Positions 1 to 11,857 of a stretch of DNA of 64,000 nucleotides are shown piece by piece. Origin of the DNA: Pseudisothecium myosuroides (Eukaryota > Streptophyta > Bryopsida > Hypnales > Lembophyllaceae); assembly GCA_951799445.1 (NCBI GenBank), contig OX637293.1:13330001-13394000 (forward strand), given 5' to 3'. Positions within the stretch are counted from its first letter, which is position 1. Each line of letters opens with the position of its first letter. A model generated the notes under the pieces. That model was given only the letters and a program-made list of their open reading frames with translations. It was not told the DNA's origin and searched no databases. Position numbers and translations under genes: made by a program.

Positions 1-1030
1 GGTTAATGCTTTATGATTTTTTTACAAGGTTCAAATCAATTCTCATCCAGATGGGAGGAAAAAAACATGCAATACTTAAGATTTTATTTATTAGGAATCT
101 TGTCAAGCCATAATCAATTTTCTTCAAAAAGGAATTCATTAAAGTAATGCTACAATTCGTTTCCTTTGAGCTTAGCTGCCGGCATATTTTCCATCTAAGA
201 GATGCAATAAAATATAAAAATGTGACCCCTACTTTGTGATTGATAGTTAAAAAAATTTCTAGGAGCAAATTGAAAATCAATCATAAAGAAGAGAAGGGGA
301 ATAATTCAACCCATAAACCAATTATGGGCACAAGTGTGGTTCATTAATTTTGCATTTCTTGACCTCAATAACACAATTCACAATCTTTGATTCCAAATTT
401 GATTGGAATTTTGGAGCAATTATTCCCAATTTTTCATCTTCCCCTAAACACTCATTAGCACTACTTTAGAAGAATCTCTCCCAAAACTCTAGATTCATCT
501 ACATATATTTCTTAAAAAAATCTAGAGTAGACAAGTGGTAGTAAATTCCAATCCAAGTTAACTTTGAAGGACTCCAAGCTAATCTGCTAATATATGTATA
601 AATAAAAAAAAAGATGTCATCTGGTAATTAATTTTGTGACATATAGAAAAAATTGTTCTTTGAAATATATTGTGGGACTTGAAATGAATAAACTCAAATG
701 AACTCAAACTATTCAAAAAATGATTGGAGGCTTTTCTTAATCTTTTTTGTGCAATCTCTTTGTGATGATAGACATTAATTCCTAAAGACCATGTGTTCAA
801 ATTTTGAACCGCAGATGCATACAAATATATCCCAAGTACACATAATCTTTGTTTTTCATCCATCTAATTATTTGTAGATTCTTGTGTTAGTTCTCTTACA
901 TTTATAAAGTATAGATTTATGTAACTTTTATTTGCAAATATTCTATAGTTCAAAGGATATAAGAAAAGTTTGGCCCCCCAAATTAACATTTTTAGTTCAA
1001 AAAAGACCCTTAAAAAAATTTAAATTATAA

Positions 1031-1077
<47 letters not shown>

Positions 1078-1334
1078 TAGCATTTAGAAATCTCTCAAAA
1101 ATTACAAATATTCAATCTATAATCAATTTTAGAAAGAATTTTCAATATGTTGGTTTCAATTTTATTGAAAAATATTGATCAGTGAAGTAGTTGATCTAAC
1201 TTTATCGTTATCATAATCTACGAATTATACACTAATTACAACTTCTGTTAGAAAGTTGTCAACAAATTATTATTCTAAGTTGTATTTTATACTACATCTT
1301 CACATTTTTGGAAATCTAGATTAACCCTTGGTCT
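1..1334. other. AT-rich intergenic stretch
   Basis: No gene is supported here. The ORFs are short, AT-driven and lack family motifs. The first six bases (GGTTAA) match the right end of the TTAA-type elements found elsewhere in the window, so an element may end exactly at the window edge. From about 940 to 1330 the sequence shares stretches with about 57000-57390, so it is partly dispersed repeat. Confidence 0.6.
1033..1074. repeat. (TA)n microsatellite
   Basis: An uninterrupted TA dinucleotide run of roughly 40 bases. It is a simple repeat and likely length-polymorphic. Confidence 0.95.
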
Positions 1335-1739
1335 TTAACCATTAAAGGTCTAATACATGGTCCTATATTTTACATGGTCCTATATTTTACTCTTAGAATA
1401 TAAAGTATGTACTAAAACGTGGCACACATACATTGTTAAATTGAAGATTCAACAACTAACATGTTTCATAAGGGAGGTCATTTTAATATCTAAACCTTAT
1501 TATGTTCAAATACAAGTTCTATACATGTAGAATATGTGTCCATTTTTGCAATTTCTTAGACATATAGGAGGTGCAATAATGATCTAATTGGAAGTGCCAT
1601 GTATTATTGGATCTAGCTTAGCAGGATACAAACTATTGTAACTACTATTAACATATGTCATTTTATGCACCTTGTGTGTCAAATGCACAAAAAAACAAGT
1701 TGCAAACCAAATTGTTTTTCTTAGACCTTTAAGGGTTGA
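1335..1739. mobile_element. TTAA-type MITE, about 405 bp
   Basis: The left end reads TTAACCATTAAAGGTCTAA and the right end, read inward, is TTCAACCCTTAAAGGTCTAA. This is a near-identical terminal inverted repeat of about 19 bp. The right TTAA has decayed to TTGA. There is no transposase inside. The terminal pattern (TTAA, then CC, then an AAAGG-like block) matches the other TTAA elements in this window. Confidence 0.55.
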
Positions 1740-2895
1740 ACAATTAAGGTATGTACACCCATAGTCAACATTGCCCAAAATACAACACCTACACTGGGAC
1801 CAAAAAATGTCAGTTTTTCCTAGCTCAATTGATGACTTGAGAAGTACATAAATAAAACATGAAAGTCTTTGAGAATCTACTATTAGATATAGGTTCACCT
1901 AAAGACAATACTTTGAAGTTTTTAACTTATCCATGTAATGTCCAAATAATGCATGCTACAATGTGTTGGAATCCTCTTTCAGATGCCAATAAGATTCATT
2001 AGAAATAATTTTAATTAATCATAATAACTATGCATCATAGTTGTAATTAGTGAAAATTATACATGTGTATACCTTATCTCTTAATTTTCTACTCTAATGA
2101 TAGCAAAATCATGTAAGATTTTGGCAAAAATATATCGCCAACAATTTTGAAGCTCGGGGGGGTCACACCCCTAAACATTTGGTAACCACGTGCAATAACG
2201 TGGTATTTATGGGGGGGGTGTATTTATGTCCTCATTGATATCTTTTTGTTCCCTAATTGTAGAAAAAAAGCTACCAAGTGGTATTTTTTAGCACCCTATT
2301 TTTTTTTGTAAGTGGGTAGGAGGATTGTTTTTTGGCACCCTATTTTTTTCAACATTGTAGAACTACCAAATACTGAACAAAATACGAAGCATTGGAAAAG
2401 TGTCTATGTCAGTTTAGGGTTCATTCCATAGCATGAAATTTACTTTGGACACAAGAAGTGATACAAGCTGCTCAGTATTGCCAAAACAGAACCATGAAAA
2501 GCATTCGTAATGAAAACCTAAAAGTTCTTGCAATGAAACATAACAACAGTACTGCAAGGGCCACCAAAATATAAGCGTAAAATAAAAAGATACAACCAAC
2601 ATGAGAACACAAGATACAACCAACATGAGAACAGCATGTGCATGGTGAAAGGCAGAACTTGCAAACATGGGAAGGCTACAACAATGAAAACAACCTCCCA
2701 CTACATAAGATCAAGAGCAAAAACACATTGAATCCCAAAACATACAAGCTAAGTGCCATGATTGCATTGAAACCCGAGAGAAGCCAACAACAAATAATTA
2801 AGCATGGCATTTTTGTACATATACGCAGTCATAAGAAGTCCTTGCCCAGGCTCTGGGTATACCTTTACAATGTCAATGTTTGGGCAACGTTCTAT
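1740..2895. other. intergenic, no gene seen
   Basis: AT-rich sequence without a credible coding region. It includes a G-run motif TCGGGGGGGTCAC at 2153-2165, which recurs at 43961 as the end of an inverted-repeat element, and two copies of a GGCACCCTATTTTTTT motif near 2290-2350. Confidence 0.55.
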
Positions 2896-3180
2896 CACTA
2901 GAAGAAAACTACGTTGCACTTGTCAAAAACTGCGTTGTACTCAACAAAAAGTGTGGAATTGGTTTTGTTGAGTTCTTCCTTTGTAACGCAAAATTTTGCA
3001 TTCTAACACAAAATTCTGCGTTGTACTTGTCAAATTTTGTGTTGAAACGTTGGAACGCAGAATTTTGCGTTACAAAGGGAGAACTCAACAAAACCGATTC
3101 TACACTTTTTATTGAGTACAATGCAGATTTTGTCAAGCAAAACGCAGATTTGACAAGTAAAACACAATTTTCTTCTAGTG
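2896..3180. mobile_element. CACTA-type (En/Spm-like) foldback MITE
   Basis: The element begins CACTAGAAGAAAA and ends TTTTCTTCTAGTG. It is flanked on both sides by the 3-bp target duplication TAT (2893-2895 and 3181-3183). Nearly the whole 285 bp folds on itself, with long inverted arms meeting near 3040. Termini starting CACTA with a 3-bp target duplication are the hallmark of the CACTA superfamily. There is no coding capacity, so it is non-autonomous. The ORFs that read through it on both strands resemble each other only because the element is palindromic. Confidence 0.88.
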
Positions 3181-3358
3181 TATACACTCCAAAATTGCAG
3201 ATAATCTACAAGATCCATACTAAGTTGCTAACTGCTATTTCCGGATAAATACTAAAGCTTGTAAAATGATAGAGGCCGGTAATGATAAGCCTCACTGAAA
3301 CTAGCTGCTCAAGCTACAAAAATGAACAGCAGTTGAAGGAAAAAAATGAAAAGGAGCT

Positions 3359-4096
3359 TCACCAAGCACCACCACGTGCTACGGGGGTGATCCACAATGT
3401 TGGGGAAGGCTCCAACCAGCCATTCTCGGGCATCTCCAACCACTCCACCTTCTCCTCCTCCAAGCCCCAACACAATGCCTCTAGGTCTGTTGCAGACAGG
3501 TCTTCAAATGCAGTAGTGCGCCAACAATCAACAACAAATGGTTGACAAAGAATCCAGTTCTTCATGAAGAGACTTCGATACTCCTCAAATCGCAAGAAGA
3601 CAAACTCCTCCTCCGAGCCCCAGACGGGAAGGACCAACAACTAAAACTCGTGGCGTGCCAAGTTTATTGCACCCCATTTGGCCGTTCTCTCCACAAAATC
3701 CTTCCAATTGCTAGCAGTCCCCCAAATGCTGTCAATTATGGCAATGGTCACTGGATTTGGATCTTGGGACTCATTTCGAAACCTAGTGCCCACAAATCTA
3801 TGGAAGTCAACAAACCCTAATTAAACCACTTACTCCATGTGCAACAAAAATTCCACAACAATCGACCACTTACATCGTCAAAATGTAAACCCTAAGTACA
3901 CAGTCTCTGCTTACGTGAGGCAGAACTTGGAAGCTCCAACTTACACTCCGTGGAAACCTCAAACGGTCAGTTAGGGATCCAATGCTTTAGGATTCTTAGG
4001 CAACGCACGCCATCTCCCCACAAAGTAGCCATTAGCAGCGCCAGTAAGATTCGTGGCCCACAATACCTCCAAAGGCATTTTCCTCCAGGCCTCCAT
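3359..4096 (-). pseudogene. decayed coding remnant, family unknown
   Basis: On the minus strand, 3817 down to 3359 reads as about 150 codons of protein-like sequence, rich in Trp, Phe, Glu and Asp, broken by a single TAG at 3641-3643. Key stretches are DSIWGTASNWKDFVERTAKW before the stop and FVFLRFEEYRSLFMKNW after it. A second open stretch, 4096 down to 3971 (MEAWRKMPLEVLWATNL...), has the same character. I do not recognise the family. The stop could be a pseudogene mutation or lie near an unrecognised splice site. It could be a captured gene fragment or a remnant of a transposon protein. Confidence 0.35.
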
Positions 4097-4394
4097 AGTC
4101 ACAGGGCGCTAGATTTCAAAACTGGACAAAAAGGGCATGTTTTTTCATCCATCTAGTGCCCACCATCAGTATTCTACACTCATCCTACTAAACACATTTG
4201 GGGGAATCCTAAGTATACCTCCCTATTTTTTTCTACTATTTTCTAAAATGAATGATTTGTATCCACCCTATTTTATTTATATTCATACAAATGTCATATT
4301 TCCAATGCTATGGTAAACCTAATAAATTTCTAAATTTTATCTCCAATGAATTAAATTGACCCTATTTTTTATCTTACATACTTTTCTACTACAT

Positions 4395-5260
4395 CGATGG
4401 TCTCCCCCTCGAGCTTTGAAGTCCCTCAAGGGTGCTTTACATCTAAACGCCAAGTCAATTCCCTTTAAAGCCAATTACACAAAATTTTAGTCCCTTTAAG
4501 ACTTAAGGCCGTCTTCAACTATTTATTAGAATAAGATTAAAAAAAAGGGTCAATTATCCCATATGTAGAAGCTTTGAGGCTAAGGAAGTGGACCAAATCA
4601 ATAAAACCTATAGCAGAAATTTTCAATCCCTCTTTCTTTCTTTCTCTCGTCAGGGTCGCTTTATACCTAGAAGCTGGGCCAGTTCTCCTTAAGGCTGATT
4701 GCACAAAAACCAATGGATATGATTTGTTGGAAAAAAATAAGAATAAAAAAAAATTTAATTGAAATCTAACACTGGCCTTGAAGCCAATAGAATTGGCCTC
4801 CCATTGGTGGTGAACCCAATTCATCGAGCTCGGCCATGTCATACCATGTCTTTTTTGAATAAAAAATTCATTCTACCAAATTGGCCAAGCCTCTAGGTGG
4901 AAAGGGGTTCTAACCATTTTCAATCTTTTGTCCAATCACAAGTGAAGTTTTGGGCTTCTTATACAACAAATTGGCCCTGAATCTCGGTGTAAAGCGTCCT
5001 TCACTCTACTTCTCCCGTAAAAGTCCTCAAGAACCTTCTGTCCAATCATAAGTCAAGATTTTGAACCTTTTGTACAATAAATTGGCCCCACATCTAGGTG
5101 TAAAGCGACCCTCTCTCCTGTAAAAGTCCTCAAGAGACTTTTATCCAATCACAAGTGAGAATTTTGGACCTCTTACACAACAAATTGGCCCGGCATCTAG
5201 GTGTAAAGCAGCCCTCACTCTACCTCTCCAATAAAAGTCTTCAAAGTCTTCAAGGGATCT
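4395..5260. repeat. diverged tandem and inverted repeat block
   Basis: A motif of the form ATTGGCCCnnCATCTAGGTG, followed by TAAAGCG, recurs near 4881, 4971, 5082 and 5185, spaced 90-113 bp. The intervening TCCAATCACAAGT and AAAGTCCTCAAG segments are conserved too. Reverse-complement versions lie near 4430-4490 and 4650-4715. The copies are diverged, so the amplification is old. No coding function is apparent. Confidence 0.7.
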
Positions 5261-5512
5261 ACGGTATTGAAGTTAGAAATCATGAGAGTACTTTCAATGG
5301 ATGTCACACTCCAGTCGGCAGTGCCACGACGGAGCTAGCCTGCTCCTCCATTCTCCAACTTGGCAGCCCATGAGCGCCATTTGAAAAGATCTTCCTCACT
5401 GCCTCCCAATCAAGCGAATCTTCGCCGCAAAGTGGCTAAGAAAAGCACCATCCAGCGTGTCCACCCGCCTCGTCACCGGGGGTCTTTATACCTTTAAAGC
5501 TACTTTGGTCGG

Positions 5513-5827
5513 TCAGCAACGCAAAACATTCCACTGACTGCCCGCAAAATACAAGGGCAGCTCACACCTTCGAACTGAATTCCCCAAATCGACGACGACC
5601 TCAATCCGATGAATTTCATCCAAGATCCAGGACCGTGGCGGGGTCGGAGCCCTGAGTGGCGGAACGTGTGGGTGGGTGGGTGAGGAAGACGACGACGCCA
5701 CTGAGAGCTGGTGGGCAAAGGGCGAGGCGAGCTCTGGCTGGCGCGATGGTGGCCTCGAATCCAAGCTTGGCATCCTAAGAAGGCGGCCACCGAGGCTTTC
5801 GAAGGAAGTTCGTTTCGCCATAATCAC
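5513..5827 (-). CDS. hypothetical ORF divergent to GUN1
   Basis: A 104-codon minus-strand ORF lies in a GC-rich stretch just upstream of GUN1. It is low in complexity, with Ser, Pro and Arg runs in the N-terminal half, followed by an EIHRIEVVVDLGNSVRRCEL segment. No domain is recognised. It could be the first exon of a divergently transcribed gene sharing a bidirectional promoter. It could equally be a chance ORF in a GC-rich promoter, which is the likelier explanation. Confidence 0.2.
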   Translation of the reverse strand: MIMAKRTSFESLGGRLLRMPSLDSRPPSRQPELASPFAHQLSVASSSSSPTHPHVPPLRAPTPPRSWILDEIHRIEVVVDLGNSVRRCELPLYFAGSQWNVLRC

Positions 5828-6197
5828 AAACGGTGACTTCAGTCGACGTCGGAGAAGTATCCTAGGTTTGAAAGACTACCTCGGAGTTAGTGCAGCTTGC
5901 TTCTAGAGCTTCTGCTTTCAGGGGTTTGAAGCTTTCACGCAACTTCATCGTCGTTGTAGCGTGGGAATTCTTGGAGTTTTGGTTTTGGCGATTAGATTGC
6001 TAGTTTAGTTCTTATTGGGCTAAGTGCGAGTGAGAGAGGGAGAGAGAGGTGGAGGGGTGTTTCAGGTTTCGATTTTGAGTTTAGGGTAAGATTGCTTCTT
6101 AGTGGGGAAAGTCTCCGAAAATGGGATGTGGTGGTTTGAATTGGGCTGCGGGGGTTTGAAGGGGTTGTGTTGAGGGTTTGTTGGTGGTGCTGGGGCG
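5828..6197 (+). promoter_or_regulatory. promoter and 5' leader of left GUN1 copy
   Basis: GC rises sharply here against AT-rich flanks. A GA-rich tract (GAGAGAGGGAGAGAGAGG, near 6031-6048) precedes the start codon, as in many plant 5' leaders. No clear TATA box could be placed. The last 29 bases before the ATG (6169-6197) are identical to the right GUN1 copy. Upstream of 6169 the two leaders are only loosely alignable. Confidence 0.45.
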
Positions 6198-9100
6198 ATG
6201 GCGAGCGGGGCGGGGTTCTTGACGGCGGAGGCCAAGGCGGCGAGCGCCGCGGCCGGGGTGGGTGCGGTGGTGGGCGGAGCGGGAAGCTCAGGGCTCAAGG
6301 GCGCCACCAGCAGCGGCCGCGGCGGGCGATGGAGGCAGCAGGGCGTGGTCGGGAGTAATGGCGGGGAGGCGTGGGTGGCGCAGCGCGTGGCTGTGGCGGG
6401 GAGCGGGCGCGCGGGCTGGGGACACCAGCCGGCGGGGCACCATCACCACCACCAAAGCCACCACCACCCGCCGCAGGCGCAGTCGGCGTCCGCGTCGGCG
6501 TCCGGGGGCCTGAATGCGGAGTTTTGCGGGCGGCGGTCGACGCGGCTGGTGAGCAAGTTCCATCACGGGCGGCAGAAGCTGTACATGGGCAAGCACAGCC
6601 CCGAGGCGGACATGGCGGCTCAGGAAATTCTGCAGGCGTCGGCGATGGCGGGGAGCGCGACTAGCAGCACGACGACGACGACGGGGATGCTGCTGGAGAA
6701 GTGGTCGCACCAGCTGGTGGGCATGGAGGATTTTCCTTATTTGCTGCGTGAGCTCGGGAACCGCGGCGAGTGGGAGCGCGCGCTGCAGGGGTACGAGTGG
6801 ATGGTGCAGCAGGGCCACCTGCGGAGCGAGTGGAGCAAGCTGGCGAGCATCATGATCAGCACGCTGGGTCGTCTGGGCAAGGTGGAGATCGCGCTGGACG
6901 TGTTCAGCCGCGCGCAGAAGGCCGGTTTCGGGAACAACGTGTACGCGTACTCGGCGATGGTGAGCGCGTACGGGCGCAGCGGGCGCTGCCGGGAGGCGCT
7001 GAAGGTGTTCCAGGCGATGAAGAAGGCGGGTTGCAAGCCGAATCTGATCACGTACAACACGATCATCGACGCGTGCGGGAAGGGCGGCGTGGACCTGAAG
7101 AAGGCGCTGGACATCTTCGAGGAGATGCAGAAGGAGGGCGTGGAGCCGGACCGCATCACGTTCAACTCGCTGATCGCCGTGTGCAGCCGCGGCAGCCTGT
7201 GGGAGGACTCGCAGCGCGTGTTCGCGGAGATGCAGCGGCGGGGCATCGAGCAGGACATCTTCACGTACAACACGCTGATCGACGCCTTGTGCAAGGGCGG
7301 TCAGATGGAGCTGGCGGCGTCCATCATGGCGTCCATGCGCGGCAAGAGCATCAGCCCGAACGTGGTGACGTACAGCACGATGATCGACGGGTATGGCAAG
7401 CTGGGGTGCTTCGAGGAGGCCATCGGTCTGTACCACGACATGAAGGAGTCGGGCGTGCGTGCGGACCGTGTGTCTTACAACACGCTGATCGACATCTACG
7501 CGAAGCTGGGCCGCTTCGAGGACGCGCTGACGGCGTGCAAGGACATGGAGCGCGCGGGTCTGAAGGCGGACGTGGTGACTTACAATGCGCTGATCGACGC
7601 GTACGGGAAGCAAGGGAAGTGCAAGGACGCTGCTTGCCTGTTCGAGAAGATGAAAGGGGAGGGTCTGGTACCGAACGTGCTGACGTTCTCGGCGTTGATC
7701 GACTCTTTTTCGAAGGCGGGGATGCACCAAGAGGCGACGAACATCTTCGTGGAGTTCAAGCGCGCGGGTCTGAAGCCGGATGTGGTGCTGTACAGCTCTC
7801 TGATCGACTCGTGCTGCAAATGCGGTCTGGTGGAGGACGCTGTGGTGCTGCTGCAGGAGATGATGCAGGCTGGGATCCAGCCCAACATCGTGACTTACAA
7901 CTCGCTCATCGACGCCTACGGGCGAAACGGCCAGGTGCGTGGAAGGAAGCGATATTCTACGGCGCAGGGTTTAGTCATTTGATTTGGGATTTTTTGCCGG
8001 TTTCTTTTTGTGACCTCGACGATCCGGATCCAGTTGCGGGTTTTGCTTGTTCCTGGTTTCTGCGATGTGTTTCCATGCGAGCCATGTGTTTTGTTAGGGT
8101 TTTTGCTCCCGCTCATGTGTGTTCCGAAGAGCGAAGGACGCGAATTCTGAACATTGTGACCCTATGCGTGCAGGTGGACAGTGTGGAAGCCATGAAGGCC
8201 AGCTTGCCGAACAACCCTGTGGTCCAGAAATTCGGGGATAAGAGCATGGAGATGGTGCGCAGGCCCGCTCACCCGCAAGAGAATGTCGGCGACCACACTG
8301 GTGTGTTGGCTGCCGTGAGCGTGTTCCACGAGATGCAGCAGTTCGGTCTGAAGCCCAATGTGGTGACCTTCTCCGCCATTTTGAACGCCTGCAGGTGAGC
8401 CTTTGCTGGTGAAAGGTCGAGCGCATGTTTTTGTACATCCAGATTTGGATGAAGGGGTGCGGTCTTGAATATTTGTTTACCGATTTGGGCGTGTTTGATT
8501 GTTGCAGTCGATGTGCTTCGCTGCAAGAGGCGTCCGTGTTGCTGGAGCAGATGCGTTTCTTCGACAGCTGGGTGTACGGCATCGCCCACGGTCTGTTGAT
8601 GGGTTTGAGGGAGCAGGTCTGGGTGGAGGCTCTGAGGCTTTTCGACGAGATCGCTCGGATGGACTACGCCACGGGGGCCGCGTTTTACAACGCTCTGACG
8701 GATGTGCTGTGGCACTTTGGCCAGGTGTGAGCTTTTACCCGGTCTCTGGTTTACTCAGTTTTGCTGCCAGCGAGGTCTTGTGGTCCGGCAGTGTGTTCTC
8801 GGACCTTATGTGGGTGTTCCCCGTTGCCCCGAGGGTTGGGGCTTGGTTTTAGGGTTTGATTTGTTATTTAGGTTTGGTCGAGATGGTTGCGTTGCAACAC
8901 ATGATGCTGTGTCTTCGCTGGTTAGCGGGTCTTGAAGTAACGAGTCCAAAGGTTTTTACCTGGTTGCTCGAACGAGTCCCGCGTCTGAGGTTTCGTGTGG
9001 TTGTCGAAACAGAGGGAGGGAGCTCAGAAGGTGGTGGTTGCCGCGAAGCGGCGGCAGGTGTGGGAGAACGCGTGGTGGCGGTCTGAGCAGCAGTTTTGTC

Positions 9101-9685
9101 TGGACCTGCACCTGATGTCCGTCGGCGCAGCTCAAGCCATGCTCCACGTTTGGCTTCTGGATCTGCGAGACTTGGTGTGGGAAGGTCACGACTTGCCCCG
9201 AGTTCTCAGGTATGTAATGGTGATTAGCTTTGGGGTGGTAGGGTTCAGTGATTGCAGGTCGGTATGTGAGTTAGCCGAGGCTTTGATCTGTTTCGCTCGT
9301 TGTACCGTGTGTGAGAACTGCTGTAGAAGACTGTTTGACGATGACTGCACAGCCCGCACTGATGTTTGTGGCGTTTTGTGCTGTGATGGACAGTATTTTG
9401 ACCGGTTGGGGCAAGCACAGCAAAGTGGCCGGCTTCAGCACCGTGAAACGAGCCGTGGAGTCGAGGTTGCTGGAGATCAAGGCCCCGTTCCAAGTGGGTC
9501 GATACAACGAAGGGCGTCTGGTGTGCGCGGGCCACCTCGTTCGGGCCTGGCTCGGCGATCCCAGGACGTCCAAGCTGCTGACGCTGAAGGACGCGATCAT
9601 CAAGTCGAATCCGCAGTGGAATCGTCTTCCTGACCTTGGATTGTTGTCCTTGAAGGAAGCCCAGTTGGCAGATGTGACGACGTAG
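6198..9685 (+). CDS. GUN1: GUN1-like PPR-SMR protein, left copy
   Basis: Complete gene with exons 6198-7934, 8174-8394, 8508-8724, 9013-9209 and 9394-9685. All introns are GT-AG and the joined frame stays open for 887 residues (Arabidopsis GUN1 is about 918). The Ala/Gly/Ser/Arg-rich, acid-poor N-terminus fits a plastid transit peptide. About twelve P-class PPR motifs follow (residues about 210-670; repeats of the form VVTYNALIDAYGK...G). A C-terminal SMR domain follows (about 754-840) with LDLHLMSVGAAQAMLHVWLL and ILTGWGKHSK, both typical of GUN1. In Arabidopsis, GUN1 acts in the chloroplast in plastid-to-nucleus retrograde signalling and protein homeostasis. Exon 1 is very GC-rich and has a long antisense shadow ORF. 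The start is the first ATG before the transit-like region. An identical convergent copy lies on the minus strand. Confidence 0.93.
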
Positions 9686-10560
9686 GGAACTGAGACCGTG
9701 TCGTCTCGCTTCTGATTCGAGGGAGCGTGGTTTTGATCACGCCTTCCCCTCCACTACATGGGACGTTGAGAGCCCTCGGCAGGTCGGGGTGAGATTGCAG
9801 CTGGTTTGCCTTCTACTATAACCCTAAACCGAGGCCCTTCCTCCCATTCAGGTACCCAGCTCTTCGATCACAGACGAGGAGGCTTGGCTCGGTTCATACT
9901 GTAATCTTCTTTTGAGAGCAGGCCGTTTGGACAGATCTGGTCGGTCGCAATATACCGCAATCAGTACGCCGAGCATGATAATCCGTCGAGAATTTTGGTC
10001 CCTCCAGCATAAACCTGAGGCTGGTCACGCGCTGATCGGTTAGTTTAGGTCATTGATGTGCCGGAGGCCCAACCTCCGCGATGTACAATATTCAGGCCAT
10101 GTGCTGGTGGTGTATTCGGAAAGCATTTAAATACTTTACATTGGAGCTATTGAATTCGAGGCATCATCTGTGTCTAGACTGTCTACTTCTCCACGATGGA
10201 CTGCTTTCGGTAGCGTTGTGAACACGTGTGACGTGGCATTGTGGATATTGGTTGTGTATGTGCTTGTGCGGAGTGAGTTTGATGGGATCGCAAGGCTTAT
10301 GTGATCTCCATGCCCTAGAGTTTGGCTGGTTGCAGAGTGGCTTTCTGTGTTTACAGGTTGTATACAATTTTGTTTGTCAGTTGCTTCCATTTTGGGTCAT
10401 TGTTGTCTTAGATTGCATCAAGGAGTGGATGATTGATAACGTTCCGTTTTTCACTGAGCTCGTGAGCTCTTTTATGAAAAAATAATTGGGTAATGTCAAT
10501 TCCAACCGGTGTGCCCTGTGCCGTTGCCACGGCCAAAATAAAAGTGAAAGTAACTCTCCA
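9686..10560 (+). other. GUN1 3' flank and probable 3' UTR
   Basis: Moderate-GC sequence downstream of the stop, turning AT-rich after about 10490. The short ORFs here are not supported as genes. A classic polyadenylation signal could not be fixed; AAAATAAAAG near 10535 is a weak candidate. Because this lies inside the palindrome, its reverse complement is the 3' flank of the opposing gene. Confidence 0.5.
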
Positions 10561-11206
10561 TTATTTTAATTCATAGAAACTTCGAAATTCAATATCTTCA
10601 CACCATAGGTCCAAATGCCACAAAACAAAGTCTTTTGCACCCCTCCTCCGAGAGTGCTTTTTGAGGGTGCCAAGAGCAAAGTCCATGCACCCCTCGTTGG
10701 AGAGTCCTTTCCGACGGTACAAAGAACGCGACTGGAGAATGCACGCTTGTGGATATTCTTTCCTAGTAACAGTCATTTTGAAAGAGGTGAACATAGCAAA
10801 CATTGTAATTTAATGTGTGGTTGATGGGAATGTTGTTGTAAGCAATCTATTACCTTTGTTTTGTTTATTTATAAAAAACATTACAAATTGAGTTTTAAAA
10901 CCAACTTGAAGTATTATGTCTTCCCTTTTGATGTTTCGAAAGCCCATAATCTAGTTGTAATGTCATTTCTTTAATTGTAGATATTTTATCTAATCGGTAT
11001 CTTTTTGTAATAGAAGAGGCAATATTTCTTTGCAATCCAGATTGCTTGAAAGATTGCCCTAGTATATTTCCATGAAAATAAACAAAGCCTTATAATATTG
11101 CAATACTTGTGACTTTTGCAATACTTGTTTCAATTAAAAAAGAAGTCTTACAATGACTAGAAGCTACAATGAAATATCAAAAATTAAATTAAAAAATGTT
11201 TGACCC
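10561..11206. other. palindrome interior, non-coding
   Basis: AT-rich apart from about 10630-10750, where a motif is partly duplicated (TGCACCCCTCCTCCGAGAG, then TGCACCCCTCGTTGGAGAG about 55 bases on). No gene seen. It recurs inverted at 14404-15049, direct at 18256-18901 and inverted at 22099-22744. Confidence 0.6.
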
Positions 11207-11857
11207 TTAACCCCTAAATGCCCGAGGCACCAAATTGTGGTGTCAACAGAACTTTGAAGTTAAATAAAACCTAACCAAGTTGCTATTTTTAGTAATTTAT
11301 ATTTTTGAAAATTCTTTTTGAAGTCTACCTTTAGTGCCAAAAGTTCAATTTTGAAAATGATAGATTACGATTTTTCTATTCAAGATTTTGTGCAAGGGTA
11401 CCCATTGCAATCTTGACTTTCTGTAGTGTTGAGGGCTCTTGGAAATGAGCCTCAAATACATTAGATCTTGAAGGAAAAATCACATTAGAAATTCATTTAA
11501 AAAAATTGTAGAGTAGATTTTGAGAAGCCATAAATTGATTGGGGTTATGCATGTTAGGTCCTTGGACCTCATATTTTATGTTGACCAACTTTTTAGATTT
11601 GGCATGTGAAGAGCATTGAAAGATTTCAAGTCACTTTTGCATTTTTAACACCCTCATGTTCAAACATTTTAATCTTTCAATTCATAATTGATATTGTTTT
11701 CTTTTCTTTTCCTATGTGATCTCTAACATGTCTAGTTTGACTTTGTATAGTTGCATTTCAAAAAAAATTGGTACAACTTTTCAAAATGCTGTTTTTTTGT
11801 TCAATTTAGAGCAAATTCCTAGAAGTTCAAAAAAGGCCTTGGGCATTTAGGGGTTAA
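11207..11857. mobile_element. TTAA-type element, 643 bp plus TTAA flanks
   Basis: TTAA at 11207-11210 and 11854-11857 flanks the inverted termini CCCCTAAATGCCCGAGGC and GCCTTGGGCATTTAGGGG. The 18-bp terminal repeat has one mismatch. There is no transposase inside. TTAA as flank and a CCC start resemble piggyBac-type ends. Mirrored copies, due to the palindrome, lie at 13753-14403, 18902-19552 and 21448-22098. Confidence 0.8.

Noticed and set aside
2880..3248. 122-codon ORF and its look-alike on the other strand
   Set aside because: Both lie in a palindromic CACTA MITE, whose arms force similar translations on both strands.
6288..7730. 480-codon ORF antisense to GUN1 exon 1 (mirrored at 25575-27017)
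   Set aside because: It is a shadow frame produced by the very high third-position GC of GUN1. It is His/Arg/Leu-rich with no domain, while the sense frame gives a full PPR array.
6770..8398. 542-codon plus-strand ORF overlapping GUN1
   Set aside because: It is out of frame with the PPR repeats over exon 1 and crosses the first intron. Only its tail coincides with real exon 2.
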